Source: Leucobacter chromiireducens subsp. chromiireducens
Lineage (GTDB): Bacteria > Actinomycetota > Actinomycetes > Actinomycetales > Microbacteriaceae
NCBI RefSeq assembly: GCF_016758255.1
Contig: NZ_QYAD01000004.1
Span: 124,001 to 188,000 of the forward strand
Direction of reading: 5' to 3'
DNA: 64,000 nt
The notes under the pieces are model-generated. The model saw only the letters and a list, made by a program, of their open reading frames with translations. It ran no database searches and was not told where the DNA came from. Position 1 is the first letter of the stretch; every line of letters starts with the position of its first letter. The position numbers and the translations under genes are program-made. Of the stretch, positions 39,171 through 48,420 are shown one piece after another.

Positions 39171-41048
39171 TTACTCTTCGCGGAGGCCTCGGCGCGCCGC
39201 TTCAAGCGCAACGAGCTGCTCCTGCAGGCGTCGTGAGCCCGGGTCGGAGGAGTCGCCGATGCGCTGCATGCGCGCCAGGAGCTCCTGCTTCAGCCCTACC
39301 AGATCTCGGTCGAGGAGCGACACCACAACGTCCCGCGCGTACACCGGTAGGTGCTCGGCCCGGCGCTCCGGCATCGGCAACACCGTCAACTCACGGAACA
39401 GCCCGCGATGCGTCTCGGGCGTGGCGGCGGACACGGTCTCGAGCCACTCGGGCGTGCCGAGCGCGGGGAGCGCCGAGGCGATGGCATCGCGCACGATGCG
39501 CAGGTTTGGTTCGTTCACCTGCGCGGTCGCGGCCTGCTGCAGCAGCTCCGCGCCGATTGCGTCGCCCTGCTGCAACATCGCCATCAGCGCATCCCGCTCG
39601 AGTCGCGTCGTCGGGAGATTTCGGAGCGCTGCGATACCCAGTACGGGCGCGGCGGGCGCGCCGCCCAGGTTGCCCGAGTAGTCCGGTTCCGGGCCACGGT
39701 CGGGGCCAGCCTGCGAGGCTGCGCCGCGTCCGCCGCGCTCGGATGTGCGCACCGCATGCTGCACCTCGGCGAGCTCGACACCGAGCATGCGCGCGAGCTC
39801 CCGCGCGTACCCCGGGCGGAGCGAGGGATCCTTGATTTCCGCGACGATCGGCGCGGCGGCGCGGAGCGCAGAGACGCGGCCCTCCACTGAGTTCAGGTCG
39901 AAGCGCGAGACCGCCTGGCGGAGCGCGAATTCGAACAGCGGCTGCTTTCGGGTGAAGAGCTCTCGCACCGCTTCATCCCCGCGGTGCAGTCGCAGGTCGC
40001 AGGGATCGTAGCCATCGGGTGCCACCGCGACATACGTCTGCGCGGTGAAGCGCTTCTCCTCGCTGAACGCGCGCAGCGCGGCCTTCTGGCCGGCCTCGTC
40101 GGGGTCAAATGTGAAGACCACCTCGGCGGCGGTGTCATCGCCCATGATGCGGCGCAGCACCGAGATGTGCTCTTTCCCGAACGCGGTGCCACAGGTGGCA
40201 ACCGCCGTGTCGATTCCGGCCAGGTGGCAGGCCATCACGTCGGTGTAGCCCTCCACCACGACGGCACGCTTGCCGCGGGAGATCGCGCGCTTCGCGAGGT
40301 CAAGCCCGTAGAGCACCTGCGACTTGTGGTAGACCGGCGTCTCCGGGGTGTTCAGGTACTTCGGTCCGTTGTCGTCCTCGTACAGCTTGCGCGCGCCGAA
40401 GCCGATCGTCTGCCCACTCGTGTCTCGAATGGGCCACACCACGCGACCGCGAAAGCGGTCGTAGACGCCTCGCTGGCCTTCCGACACCAGGCCAGCCTGG
40501 GCAAGCTCGGCGGGTGTGAAGCCCTGCGCCTTCAGGTGATCGGTCACGCCGTTCCAGCCGCGCGGCGCGTAGCCGACGCCGAATCGCTCGGCGGCCGCGG
40601 GGTCGAAGCCGCGCTGCTCGAGGAATGCGCGTCCAGCGGCACCCTCCTCGGTCGCTAGTTGCGCGACGTAGAAGGCCGCGGCGGCCTGATTCGCGGCGAG
40701 CAGGCGCGCACGATTCGGGCCGTCCTCCCGTTGGAAGTTGCCTTCCTCGTAGGTGAGCACGTAGTGAATGCGCGCGGCAAGACGTTCAACCGACTCGGCG
40801 AAGGTGAGATGGTCCATGCGCTGCAGGAAAGTGAAGGCGTCGCCAGACTCACCGCAGCCGAAGCAGTGGTAGTACCCAAGCGCGGGGCGCACGTGAAACG
40901 ACGGGCTGCGCTCGTCGTGGAACGGGCACAGCCCCTTCATCGAGTCGATCCCCGCGTTCTTGAGCGTGACGTAGTCGCCCACGAGATCGCCGAGGTTCGT
41001 GCGCCGCTTCACTTCCTCAATGTCGCTCGCGCGGATCCTGCCTGCCAT
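39171..41048 (-). CDS. dnaG: DNA primase
   Basis: 625 aa from ATG 41048 (MAGRIRASDIEEVKRR); the frame is open further upstream but that is not primase-like. CHC2 zinc ligands Cys41, His44, Cys62, Cys65. The RNA polymerase core has AISRGKRAVVVEGYTDVMACH with the TOPRIM acidic residues and VVFTFDPDEAGQKAA. The C-terminal DnaB-binding domain follows a Pro/Gly linker. It makes the RNA primers for replication. Confidence 0.96.
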   Translation of the reverse strand: MAGRIRASDIEEVKRRTNLGDLVGDYVTLKNAGIDSMKGLCPFHDERSPSFHVRPALGYYHCFGCGESGDAFTFLQRMDHLTFAESVERLAARIHYVLTYEEGNFQREDGPNRARLLAANQAAAAFYVAQLATEEGAAGRAFLEQRGFDPAAAERFGVGYAPRGWNGVTDHLKAQGFTPAELAQAGLVSEGQRGVYDRFRGRVVWPIRDTSGQTIGFGARKLYEDDNGPKYLNTPETPVYHKSQVLYGLDLAKRAISRGKRAVVVEGYTDVMACHLAGIDTAVATCGTAFGKEHISVLRRIMGDDTAAEVVFTFDPDEAGQKAALRAFSEEKRFTAQTYVAVAPDGYDPCDLRLHRGDEAVRELFTRKQPLFEFALRQAVSRFDLNSVEGRVSALRAAAPIVAEIKDPSLRPGYARELARMLGVELAEVQHAVRTSERGGRGAASQAGPDRGPEPDYSGNLGGAPAAPVLGIAALRNLPTTRLERDALMAMLQQGDAIGAELLQQAATAQVNEPNLRIVRDAIASALPALGTPEWLETVSAATPETHRGLFRELTVLPMPERRAEHLPVYARDVVVSLLDRDLVGLKQELLARMQRIGDSSDPGSRRLQEQLVALEAARRGLREE

Positions 41049-41145
41049 ACCCGCCAGCTTAGTGCCGCGAACGGCACCGGCACCGACGATCTCCACAGGC
41101 GGAGCGCGCGGGGCCCACTTCACTGAGCTCGCGCCTTTCGGCGCG

Positions 41146-42402
41146 TCACACGAGGGGAATGTCGCAATGTTCCTTGTGCCAGGCGATCGCGGCCTGATCC
41201 GTGAGCGACGCCACCTGGTCGACGACCGCGCGTCGCGCCCCCGCCTCGTCGGTCGCGGCGCGGAAGTCAGCCGCGAACGCGGGCTCGAGCGAACGCTCCC
41301 CCGCCGCCCACAGCGCTTCGAGCAGCTCGGTGAGCAGATCACGCTGGCGGCGATACGTCGGCTGGCGGCGCCCACTCGCCATCACGAAGGCCGCCACGAT
41401 GCCCTTGAGGACGGCAATCTCGGCGCGGATCTCGGCAGGCACGACGACGCCGGAGCCGTAGCGGGCGAGCGGCCGACCATCGGCCTCCGCGAGAGTCGCC
41501 GTGATTGATGCGCGGGCGAAGCGGCCAATCATGTCGCTCGTGAAGTTCTTCAGCTGCGCTTGGTGGCCACGCGAGCCGTCCCACCGAGTCAGCCAGGTGT
41601 CGGTCTCCGCGATGCGGTCGTACGCCGCGCCGAGCTCATCACTAGAGAACGACCCACCGGCCCACTCTGAGACAGCGCGAATGAGCGAGTCGTGCCCCGA
41701 GCGCGCGGTGAGGATCTCAGGATCGATGTACTCGCTCACGACGGCGTCCTCAAAGTCATGCACGGAGTACGCAATATCGTCCGAGAGATCCATGACCTGC
41801 GCCTCGGCACACTTCACCCGAGCCGGAGCGCCCTGGCGCAGCCAGGCGAACACGGGCTCGTCATCCGCGAAGTAGCCGAACTTCACGCTGCCCGGCTCAG
41901 CCTCGGCGAGGCTCCACGGGTACTTGCAGCTCGCGTCGAGGGTGGCACGGGTGAGGTTCAGCCCCAGGCTCGAGCCATCAGCTGCGAAGCGCTTCGGCTC
42001 GAGTCGGGTGAGCAGGCGCAGCGTCTGCGCATTGCCCTCGAAGCCGCCCGCGTCGGCCGCCCAAGCGTTCAGGGCTTTCTCCCCATTGTGCCCAAACGGT
42101 GGGTGGCCCAGATCGTGCGCGAGGCACGCGGTATCTACGACGTCTTGCGCGAGCCCGAGCGCAACAGCAAGCTCACGGCCAATCTGCGCGACCTCGAGCG
42201 AGTGCGTCAGCCGATTCCGCGCGAAATCGATTCCCGCGGTGGGACTGAGCACCTGCGTCTTTGCCGCCAAGCGGCGCCAGGCGCTCGAATGCAGCACACG
42301 CGCACGATCCCGCGCAAAATCGGAACGTGCGCCACCGTGGGTCTCCGGTGCGAAGCGCTCTGCGTCCTCAGCGCTGTACCCCTCGGGCAGCGCCTCAGCC
42401 AC
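41146..42402 (-). CDS. dgt: Deoxyguanosinetriphosphate triphosphohydrolase-like protein
   Basis: 418 aa from GTG 42402. The HD-domain metal site is RLTHSLEV and HDLGHPPFGHNGE; RRLAAKTQVLSP is the family N-terminal signature. It hydrolyses dNTPs to nucleosides and triphosphate. The GTG overlaps the dus stop by 8 bp. The frame could also start at TTG 42444, but that would place 14 extra residues inside dus. It lies in the dus-dgt-dnaG order normal for actinobacteria. Confidence 0.93.
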   Translation of the reverse strand: MAEALPEGYSAEDAERFAPETHGGARSDFARDRARVLHSSAWRRLAAKTQVLSPTAGIDFARNRLTHSLEVAQIGRELAVALGLAQDVVDTACLAHDLGHPPFGHNGEKALNAWAADAGGFEGNAQTLRLLTRLEPKRFAADGSSLGLNLTRATLDASCKYPWSLAEAEPGSVKFGYFADDEPVFAWLRQGAPARVKCAEAQVMDLSDDIAYSVHDFEDAVVSEYIDPEILTARSGHDSLIRAVSEWAGGSFSSDELGAAYDRIAETDTWLTRWDGSRGHQAQLKNFTSDMIGRFARASITATLAEADGRPLARYGSGVVVPAEIRAEIAVLKGIVAAFVMASGRRQPTYRRQRDLLTELLEALWAAGERSLEPAFAADFRAATDEAGARRAVVDQVASLTDQAAIAWHKEHCDIPLV

Positions 42403-43582
42403 CCGAATCGTCCCGCTCAGCCTCAGCAAGGTCTGCGAAGTCAATACCCTCGCTCGTGCGGCTCTTCAGCCAGCCATCGGGCAGGTGCACGCGCTTCGGC
42501 GAACCCGCTCTGCCGCGCTGCCCCTCCGCACCCTCACCGGGGTACGGCATCGCGGCGTCCATCGTCGCGAAGATCTCATCCATCTGCGCAAGTGACTCGA
42601 CCGTCGCGAGTGCGCGGCGTGTGTCGCCTCCCACGCCGTAGCCCTTGTAGTACCAGGCGACGTGCTTGCGAATATCGCGGCAGGCACGATCCTCCTCGCC
42701 GTCGAAGAATTCGATGAGCAGTTCGGTATGGCGGCGCATCGCCTCCATCACGAAGCCGAGCGGCGGTTTCGCGATCGCGGCCTCCGCTTCGTCCCAGCTG
42801 AGCTCGCCAGCCTCGGCGCGGAACGCCGCGGCGAGATCCCCGAAGAGCCACGGGCGACCGAGGCAGCCGCGCCCGACCACCACGCCGTCGCAACCGGTCT
42901 CGCGCACCATCCGAATCGCGTCTTCCGCGGACCAGATGTCACCGTTGCCGAGGATCGGCACACTCGTAATCGTCTCCTTGAGGGTCGCAATCGACGACCA
43001 GTCGGCCTCGCCCGAGTAGAACTCGTTCGCCGTGCGACCATGCAGGGCGATCGCGGCAACGCCGGCACCCTCCGCCGCGCGCGCGGCATCCAGGTACGTG
43101 AGGTGATCCTGATCGATGCCCTTGCGCATCTTGATCGTCAGCGGGATATCGCCCGCCGCCTTCACCGCGCCGGTGACGATGGCCTCGAACAGGTCGCGCT
43201 TCCATGGCAGCGCGGAGCCGCCGCCCTTCCGCGTCACCTTCGGCACAGGGCAACCAAAGTTCAGATCGATGTGATCCGCGAGGTCCTGATCCACCAGGAA
43301 GCGCACCGCTTCAGACACCGTCTTCGGGTCGACCCCGTAGAGCTGGATGGAGCGCGGCGTCTCGCTCTCGTGATGCTTGATGAGACGCAGCGACGCGGGC
43401 GTGCGCTCGACGAGCGCACGGCTGGTGATCATCTCGCTCACGTACAGGCCAGCGCCGTACTCGCGGCACAGGCGCCGGAAGGCGGTGTTCGTGATTCCGG
43501 CCATCGGGGCGAGCACCACGGGCACGTCGAGCGTGAGCGGCCCGATGCGAAGCCGGGAGTCGGGAAGGGTCTGGGCAGTCAT
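42395..43582 (-). CDS. dusB: tRNA-dihydrouridine synthase (DusB type)
   Basis: 395 aa FMN-dependent TIM barrel. VLAPMAGITNTAFRRLCREYGAGLYVSEM starts the barrel; the catalytic Cys is in DLNFGCPVPKVTRKGGGSAL; the FMN phosphate site is ILGNGDIWSAEDA and VVVGRGCLGRPWLF. It reduces uridines in the tRNA D-loop. The 3' end overlaps dgt by 8 bp. Confidence 0.95.
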   Translation of the reverse strand: MTAQTLPDSRLRIGPLTLDVPVVLAPMAGITNTAFRRLCREYGAGLYVSEMITSRALVERTPASLRLIKHHESETPRSIQLYGVDPKTVSEAVRFLVDQDLADHIDLNFGCPVPKVTRKGGGSALPWKRDLFEAIVTGAVKAAGDIPLTIKMRKGIDQDHLTYLDAARAAEGAGVAAIALHGRTANEFYSGEADWSSIATLKETITSVPILGNGDIWSAEDAIRMVRETGCDGVVVGRGCLGRPWLFGDLAAAFRAEAGELSWDEAEAAIAKPPLGFVMEAMRRHTELLIEFFDGEEDRACRDIRKHVAWYYKGYGVGGDTRRALATVESLAQMDEIFATMDAAMPYPGEGAEGQRGRAGSPKRVHLPDGWLKSRTSEGIDFADLAEAERDDSGG

Positions 43583-43603
43583 ATCCTGCCTATTCTCTCA
43601 CGT

Positions 43604-44392
43604 TCAGGAGTCCGCAGTCGGCGTATCCACAGCCCCACCGAAGCGCCGATCCCGCGCATGATAGATCTGGATCGCGCGCCACAGCTCCTCGCGGCTGAAA
43701 TCCGGCCACAGGGTGTCGAGGAATACCATCTCCGCGTAGGCGGACTGCCAGAGCATGAAGTTGCTGGTGCGCTGTTCGCCCGAGCTGCGCAGGAAGAGGT
43801 CCACGTCGGGCAGCTCCGGCACATACAAGTGGCGTTCGAGGGTGCGCTCCGTGATGCCGCCCGGGGTGAGCCGGCCGCTCTCGACGTCCGCGGCGATGGC
43901 GCGTACCGCGTCCACGAGCTCGTTGCGTCCGCCATAGTTCACGCACATCGTGAGAGTGAGGCCGGTGTTGTTTGCGGTTTCCCGCTCGGATGCGCGCAGC
44001 TCGCTGATCACCGACCCCCAGAGCTTGGGCTTGCGCCCGGCCCAGCGCATGCGCACATTCCAAGAGTGGAGCTGGGCGCGACGGCGGCGCAGCACGTCTC
44101 GGTTGAAGCCCATCAGGAAGCGGACCTCATCGGGCGAGCGCCGCCAGTTCTCCGTGGAGAACGCGTAGACGCTGAGGTGTGTCACCCCCGCCTGGATCGC
44201 GCCAGCCACCACGTCGAGCAGCACCTGCTCGCCCATGCGGTGCCCCTCAACGCGGGACAGGCCGCGCTGATTCGCCCAGCGTCCGTTGCCGTCCATCACG
44301 ATGGCAACGTGCTTCGGGGCGGGGCCCGCGAAGCGGGGCGGCTCGACCCCTGTCCAATCAACCGGTACGAGTGCGTCGGGGGCAGAGAACAT
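43604..44392 (-). CDS. uppS: Isoprenyl transferase (polyprenyl diphosphate synthase, UppS-like)
   Basis: 262 aa from ATG 44392. The cis-prenyltransferase signatures are [18 protein letters not shown] (catalytic Asp), [26 protein letters not shown] and [24 protein letters not shown]. It builds the lipid carrier for cell-wall synthesis. It lies between recO and dusB, the order usual for the group. Confidence 0.95.
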   Translation of the reverse strand: MFSAPDALVPVDWTGVEPPRFAGPAPKHVAIVMDGNGRWANQRGLSRVEGHRMGEQVLLDVVAGAIQAGVTHLSVYAFSTENWRRSPDEVRFLMGFNRDVLRRRRAQLHSWNVRMRWAGRKPKLWGSVISELRASERETANNTGLTLTMCVNYGGRNELVDAVRAIAADVESGRLTPGGITERTLERHLYVPELPDVDLFLRSSGEQRTSNFMLWQSAYAEMVFLDTLWPDFSREELWRAIQIYHARDRRFGGAVDTPTADS

Positions 44393-44402
44393 GGTTCCGA
44401 TT

Positions 44403-45125
44403 CTAAAGCCGCGGTGTGGAGAAGGAGCGCAGGCCACGCTCGAGGTGCCACTGCGTGTACGCCGCGACGATGCCTGCCGCCTGGCCGCGCTCGCGCTCGG
44501 AGGCGGCCAGCGCTGTCTCCCAGTCGCCCGCGAGGAGCGCCTGCAAGAGCGTGATGCTGCCGGGGTCCAGGCGGGGCGCGCCCGGCGGGCGGCATTCCTC
44601 GCACACCACGCCGCCGAGTTGCACGACGACCGCGGTGTGAGGGCCCGGGGCCCCGCAGCGCACGCAGTCCACAAACCCCGGGGTCCAACCGGCCTGCGCA
44701 AGTGCGCGGAGCAGGTATCCATCGCGCACGAGTTCGCTTGGGATCTTGCCCGCCGCAAGCGTGCGGAGCGCGCCCACCAGGAGCGTGTAGAACGCCTGCG
44801 TCGGCTCGCCCTCCGCGAGTTTTTCGGCGGCCTCGACCATCGCGCTTCCCGCGCGGTATCGCTCGTAATCTGCGCTGATTGCTGGCCCGTAGGCTCCCAC
44901 AGTCTCGGCCTGCGTAATCGTGTCGAGTGTTCGGCCCTCGAAGCACTGGAGGTCGGCCACCATGAACGGCTCAAGCCGCGCGCCGAACTTCGACGACGTG
45001 CGTCGCACCCCCTTCGCGACGGCGCGCAGCACGCCGCGACCACGGGTCAGGAACGTGACGATGCGGTCGGCTTCGCCGAGCTTGTGCGTGCGAAGCACCA
45101 CACCTTGTTCACGATAGAGGGGCAC
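44403..45125 (-). CDS. recO: DNA repair protein RecO
   Basis: 240 aa from GTG 45125 ([22 protein letters not shown]), preceded by GGGGGA. The OB fold is followed by a helical part and a zinc-type Cys set, [10 protein letters not shown] and CEECR. RecO loads RecA on SSB-coated DNA in the RecFOR pathway. An ATG six codons upstream (45143) is less likely from family length. Confidence 0.94.
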   Translation of the reverse strand: MPLYREQGVVLRTHKLGEADRIVTFLTRGRGVLRAVAKGVRRTSSKFGARLEPFMVADLQCFEGRTLDTITQAETVGAYGPAISADYERYRAGSAMVEAAEKLAEGEPTQAFYTLLVGALRTLAAGKIPSELVRDGYLLRALAQAGWTPGFVDCVRCGAPGPHTAVVVQLGGVVCEECRPPGAPRLDPGSITLLQALLAGDWETALAASERERGQAAGIVAAYTQWHLERGLRSFSTPRL

Positions 45126-45188
45126 TCCCCCAGTATCGCGCACCCCGCTGACACTCGCGCCGTACGCCAGGCCCCACAGGCTCGCAAT

Positions 45189-45226
45189 TGGTCAGCATTC
45201 ACTGTATGGTCATCACATGCTGACCA
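45189..45226 (+). promoter_or_regulatory. 10-bp inverted repeat and leaderless promoter of cmtR
   Basis: TGGTCAGCAT (45189-45198) and ATGCTGACCA (45217-45226) are exact inverse complements separated by 18 bp. Between them TATGGT (45205-45210) is a -10 ending 6 nt before the ATG at 45217. The right arm contains the start codon. A repressor bound here would block its own leaderless transcript. Confidence 0.65.
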
Positions 45227-45579
45227 TTCCTGATCGTGTCGACGCGATGAATCGCCTGGGCCGCGCCATGGCCGACCCCACGCGTTCTCGAATTTTGCTC
45301 GCTCTCCTCGAACACCCCGGATACCCGGCCGAGCTTGCCCGCGCGCTGGACATCACGCGCACGAATGTCTCCAACCACCTCACCTGCCTCCGCGGGTGCG
45401 GCATTGTCACCGCGACACCGGAGGGACGAAAGACGCGGTATGAACTCGCTGACCCGCACCTCGCTGCCGCATTCCGGGCGCTGGTCGAGGTCACACTGAA
45501 CGTCGATGAGCGCGTCCCCTGCATTGACCCCACGTGTTCGGTGCCGGGCTGTGACGCGCAGACCGGAACGAACGCGTGA
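45217..45579 (+). CDS. cmtR: CmtR-type (ArsR/SmtB family) metal-sensing repressor
   Basis: 120 aa winged helix. Recognition region ELARALDITRTNVSNHLTCLRGCGIVTATPEGRKTRY. Cys57, Cys61 and Cys102 fall at the same numbered positions as the Cd/Pb ligands of the mycobacterial CmtR, and two extra Cys (107, 112) follow. Metal binding should release DNA and allow expression of the downstream pump. It overlaps the ATPase gene by 4 bp (GTGA). Confidence 0.9.
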   Translation: MLTIPDRVDAMNRLGRAMADPTRSRILLALLEHPGYPAELARALDITRTNVSNHLTCLRGCGIVTATPEGRKTRYELADPHLAAAFRALVEVTLNVDERVPCIDPTCSVPGCDAQTGTNA

Positions 45580-47504
45580 GCGAGGACTGCTGCACTCCCT
45601 CACCCACAGCAGAGAAGAAGCCACGATCGCCCACACAGCCCAGCTGGTGGCGTGATCCCACGATGCTCGTGCCGCTCGCGGCCGGGCTCACGCTGATTGT
45701 TGGCGTGGCAATCGAGTTCCTTGGATTCAAGATCGCATCGGAGGCAGCCTTCCTCGTCGCGGTCGCGCTCGGTGGCTCGACGTTCACGCCGCGCGCACTC
45801 CGGAAGCTGGGCAGCGGAGTCCTCACTATCGGGCTCCTCATGACCATCGCCGCGGTTGGGGCGATCGCGCTCGGGCAGCTCGCAGAGGCCGCCATGCTTG
45901 CTTTTCTCTTCGCATTCGCGGAGGCACTTGAGCACCGCGCGATGCGTCACGCACGCGACGGGGTCTACACACTCCTCACATTGCTCCCCGAAACGACGTA
46001 CATTGTCGCGGCAGGCGAGGCGCGCGAAGTGCCTGTTGCCCAGCTGCGCGTCGGCGACCTCATATTGCTCAGAGCAGGCGACCGGGTGCCCACGGACGCG
46101 GTCATCGAGTCAGGCAACTCCACCGTCGACGCTTCAGCAGTGACGGGCGAGTCCATCCCGGTGGCCGTCGGGCCGGGTGACGCCCTGCTTGCGGGCAGCC
46201 TGAACAACAGCGGTGCACTGCGTCTCACCGCAACCGCGCCGGGAAGCGACAGTTCCCTCACCCACACGGTCACGCTGGTGCGTGAAGCACAAGCCCAGAA
46301 GGGTGAACGCGCACGGCTGGCCGATCGCATTGCGCGCCCCCTCGTTCCAACAATTCTCGGGCTGGCCGCGGTGGTGGCAATTCTGGGACTCTGGTCAGAC
46401 GATCCACGAGCGTGGCTCGAGCGAGCACTCATCGTGCTGGTTGCTGCTTCCCCCTGCGCCCTCGCCATCTCGGTCCCCGTCACCGTGATCAGCGCCATTG
46501 GCGCGCTCGCCCGGCTCGGCATCGTGGTGACTTCCGGCTCCGCGTTCGAACGGCTGGGTGGGATTCGCACGATCGCATTCGACAAGACCGGAACGCTCAC
46601 CGCCGGAACCCCGCGCATCGTCGCCTGTCACGCGGCCGAGGGCAGAGTTCCAGAACAGGTGCTGTCGTGGGCGGCTGCGGTGGAGCGCGACAGCGGACAC
46701 CCGCTCGCGGCGGCATTCGCAGCCGCAGTGCCACATGCGCTCCCGGCCACGGCAGTGCGCGAGCACCCTGGGCAGGGCGTTGCAGGCATGGTCGATGGGG
46801 TCGCAGTCCGCGTCGGCAGCAGCCGTTGGATCTCCCCCGGTGCGCTCGCGGAACGCACGGACGAGCTCGCCGCCGACGGGATGACCGTAGTCGTGGTCGA
46901 GCGTGCGGGCGCCCCGGTAGGCGTGATCGGGGTGCGCGACGAACTTCGAGCGGACGCTGCGCGCACCGTACGACAGCTCACCGCGCAGGGCCTGCGCACC
47001 CTCATGCTGACTGGCGACAACGCGCGTACCGCCCGCGCACTGGGCGACGCGGCCGGCATCACCGATGTGCGGGCGGAACAGCTCCCCGCCGACAAGGCAG
47101 CCGCGGTTCGCACACTGAGCGAAGACGCGCCGACCGCTATGGTGGGTGACGGCATGAACGACGCCCCCGCACTCGCGACGGCGACCGTCGGTATCGCGCT
47201 GGGGACTGCGGGCTCGGCCGCGGCCGTTGAAGCGGCGGATGTGGCTCTCGCCGGGCACACGCTTTCGGCGATCCCGATCATGCTCGCGCACGCCAAGCGG
47301 AGCCGCGGCATCATGACACAGAACATCGTCCTCTCGATTGGGATCATTGCCGTTCTTGTCCCGCTCGCTCTGAGTGGCGTACTCAGCCTCGGCGGAGTTG
47401 TGCTGGTGCACGAGATCGCTGAGGTCGTGGTGATCGCGAACGGACTCCGCGCAGCGCGGCTGGGAGGCTCAGCAGGCGCCATCCCGGGGGATGCAGGAGA
47501 ATAG
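45576..47504 (+). CDS. Heavy-metal P1B-type ATPase (SPC / HE subtype)
   Basis: 642 aa. Phosphorylation site FDKTGTLT (Asp336), actuator SAVTGESIPV, hinge VGDGMNDAPAL. The sixth-helix motif is SPC (Ser292-Cys294) and the last helix has HE (His612-Glu613), as in P1B-4-like pumps rather than the CPC of Cd/Zn P1B-2 or Cu pumps. No N-terminal metal-binding domain exists beyond an early CysCys (residues 5-6). It probably exports Cd, Pb, Co or a related divalent cation under CmtR control; specificity is not decidable by eye. Confidence 0.88.
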   Translation: MSEDCCTPSPTAEKKPRSPTQPSWWRDPTMLVPLAAGLTLIVGVAIEFLGFKIASEAAFLVAVALGGSTFTPRALRKLGSGVLTIGLLMTIAAVGAIALGQLAEAAMLAFLFAFAEALEHRAMRHARDGVYTLLTLLPETTYIVAAGEAREVPVAQLRVGDLILLRAGDRVPTDAVIESGNSTVDASAVTGESIPVAVGPGDALLAGSLNNSGALRLTATAPGSDSSLTHTVTLVREAQAQKGERARLADRIARPLVPTILGLAAVVAILGLWSDDPRAWLERALIVLVAASPCALAISVPVTVISAIGALARLGIVVTSGSAFERLGGIRTIAFDKTGTLTAGTPRIVACHAAEGRVPEQVLSWAAAVERDSGHPLAAAFAAAVPHALPATAVREHPGQGVAGMVDGVAVRVGSSRWISPGALAERTDELAADGMTVVVVERAGAPVGVIGVRDELRADAARTVRQLTAQGLRTLMLTGDNARTARALGDAAGITDVRAEQLPADKAAAVRTLSEDAPTAMVGDGMNDAPALATATVGIALGTAGSAAAVEAADVALAGHTLSAIPIMLAHAKRSRGIMTQNIVLSIGIIAVLVPLALSGVLSLGGVVLVHEIAEVVVIANGLRAARLGGSAGAIPGDAGE

Positions 47505-47508
47505 ATGT

Positions 47509-48402
47509 GTGCTTGACGAGACGTTCCGTACCCCGCTCCCCATCGATCTCATCGCGGTCGGCGTGGGCAGTCTGCAGGGTGCGCTGTTCGCCGCAGGCTT
47601 CAAGCGCATTGATCTCCTCGGCGTAGCGATCATCGGCATCGCGTCGGGCATCGGCGGCGGCTTCCTCCGCGACATTCTGCTCGGCGTCACCCCCGCCGCG
47701 TTCTCCGAAAACCTGTATCTGGTCGTCGCAACGCTCGCGGCGTTCGTCGGCATGCTGCTGCCGCGTCTCCTCCAGAAGGTCGACCCGGTGATCACCGTGC
47801 TCGACGCGCTAAGCATCGGGATGTTCGGCGCGATCGGCACGACAAAGGCGCTCGCCATGGGAATGCCCGTGATCCCGGCGCTCTTCATCGGCACCGTCTC
47901 CGCGGTGGGTGGCGGCGTGCTCCGTGACGTGATGCTCAACATTCCGATCGCTCTCATGCACGTCGGCTCGCTCTACGCGGTCGCAAGTCTCGTCGGCGTC
48001 GCGACGCTCGCGGTGCTCCTCGCCCTCGGGGTTCCCGTGATGGTTGCGGGCGTTGTGTGTGTCATCGTCACAGCGATCCTGCGGTTGCTCGCCGTGCGCT
48101 TCGGGTGGAGTCTTCCCGAGCAGCGCGCGCTCAGCCGAATCCAACTGCGCCGACAGCGCCAGGTGGAGCAGGTCATCGAAGAGGCGCTCACGACCGGCGC
48201 GATCACGCTGCCCATCGATCTCTCGCACCTCGCGGATGTGACCGATCTTGGCGAGGTCGATGACTTCGGAACCGCGAGCGGGGCCGCGCGCTCACACTCC
48301 ACGGGAGCAAGCCCAGAGGTGAAGCCAGACCCGCTGTGGGACATGCGTCCCGGCCCGGGCGAAGACCCGCGGGAGTGCCCGCCGGAAGACCGACGCGAGT
48401 AG
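47509..48402 (+). CDS. TRIC-family (YadS/UPF0126) cation channel protein
   Basis: 297 aa from GTG 47509, which has AGGAG nine bases upstream; an ATG at 47491 would overlap the ATPase. About seven transmembrane helices in two repeats, each with the TRIC signature: GGGFLRDILLG and GGGVLRDVML. The C-terminal tail of about 100 residues is cytoplasmic and polar. Bacterial TRIC proteins are trimeric, mainly K+ channels. It starts 4 bp after the ATPase stop, so it belongs to the metal operon. Confidence 0.88.
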   Translation: MLDETFRTPLPIDLIAVGVGSLQGALFAAGFKRIDLLGVAIIGIASGIGGGFLRDILLGVTPAAFSENLYLVVATLAAFVGMLLPRLLQKVDPVITVLDALSIGMFGAIGTTKALAMGMPVIPALFIGTVSAVGGGVLRDVMLNIPIALMHVGSLYAVASLVGVATLAVLLALGVPVMVAGVVCVIVTAILRLLAVRFGWSLPEQRALSRIQLRRQRQVEQVIEEALTTGAITLPIDLSHLADVTDLGEVDDFGTASGAARSHSTGASPEVKPDPLWDMRPGPGEDPRECPPEDRRE

Positions 48403-48420
48403 CTGTTCCTCGCTCGGAGG

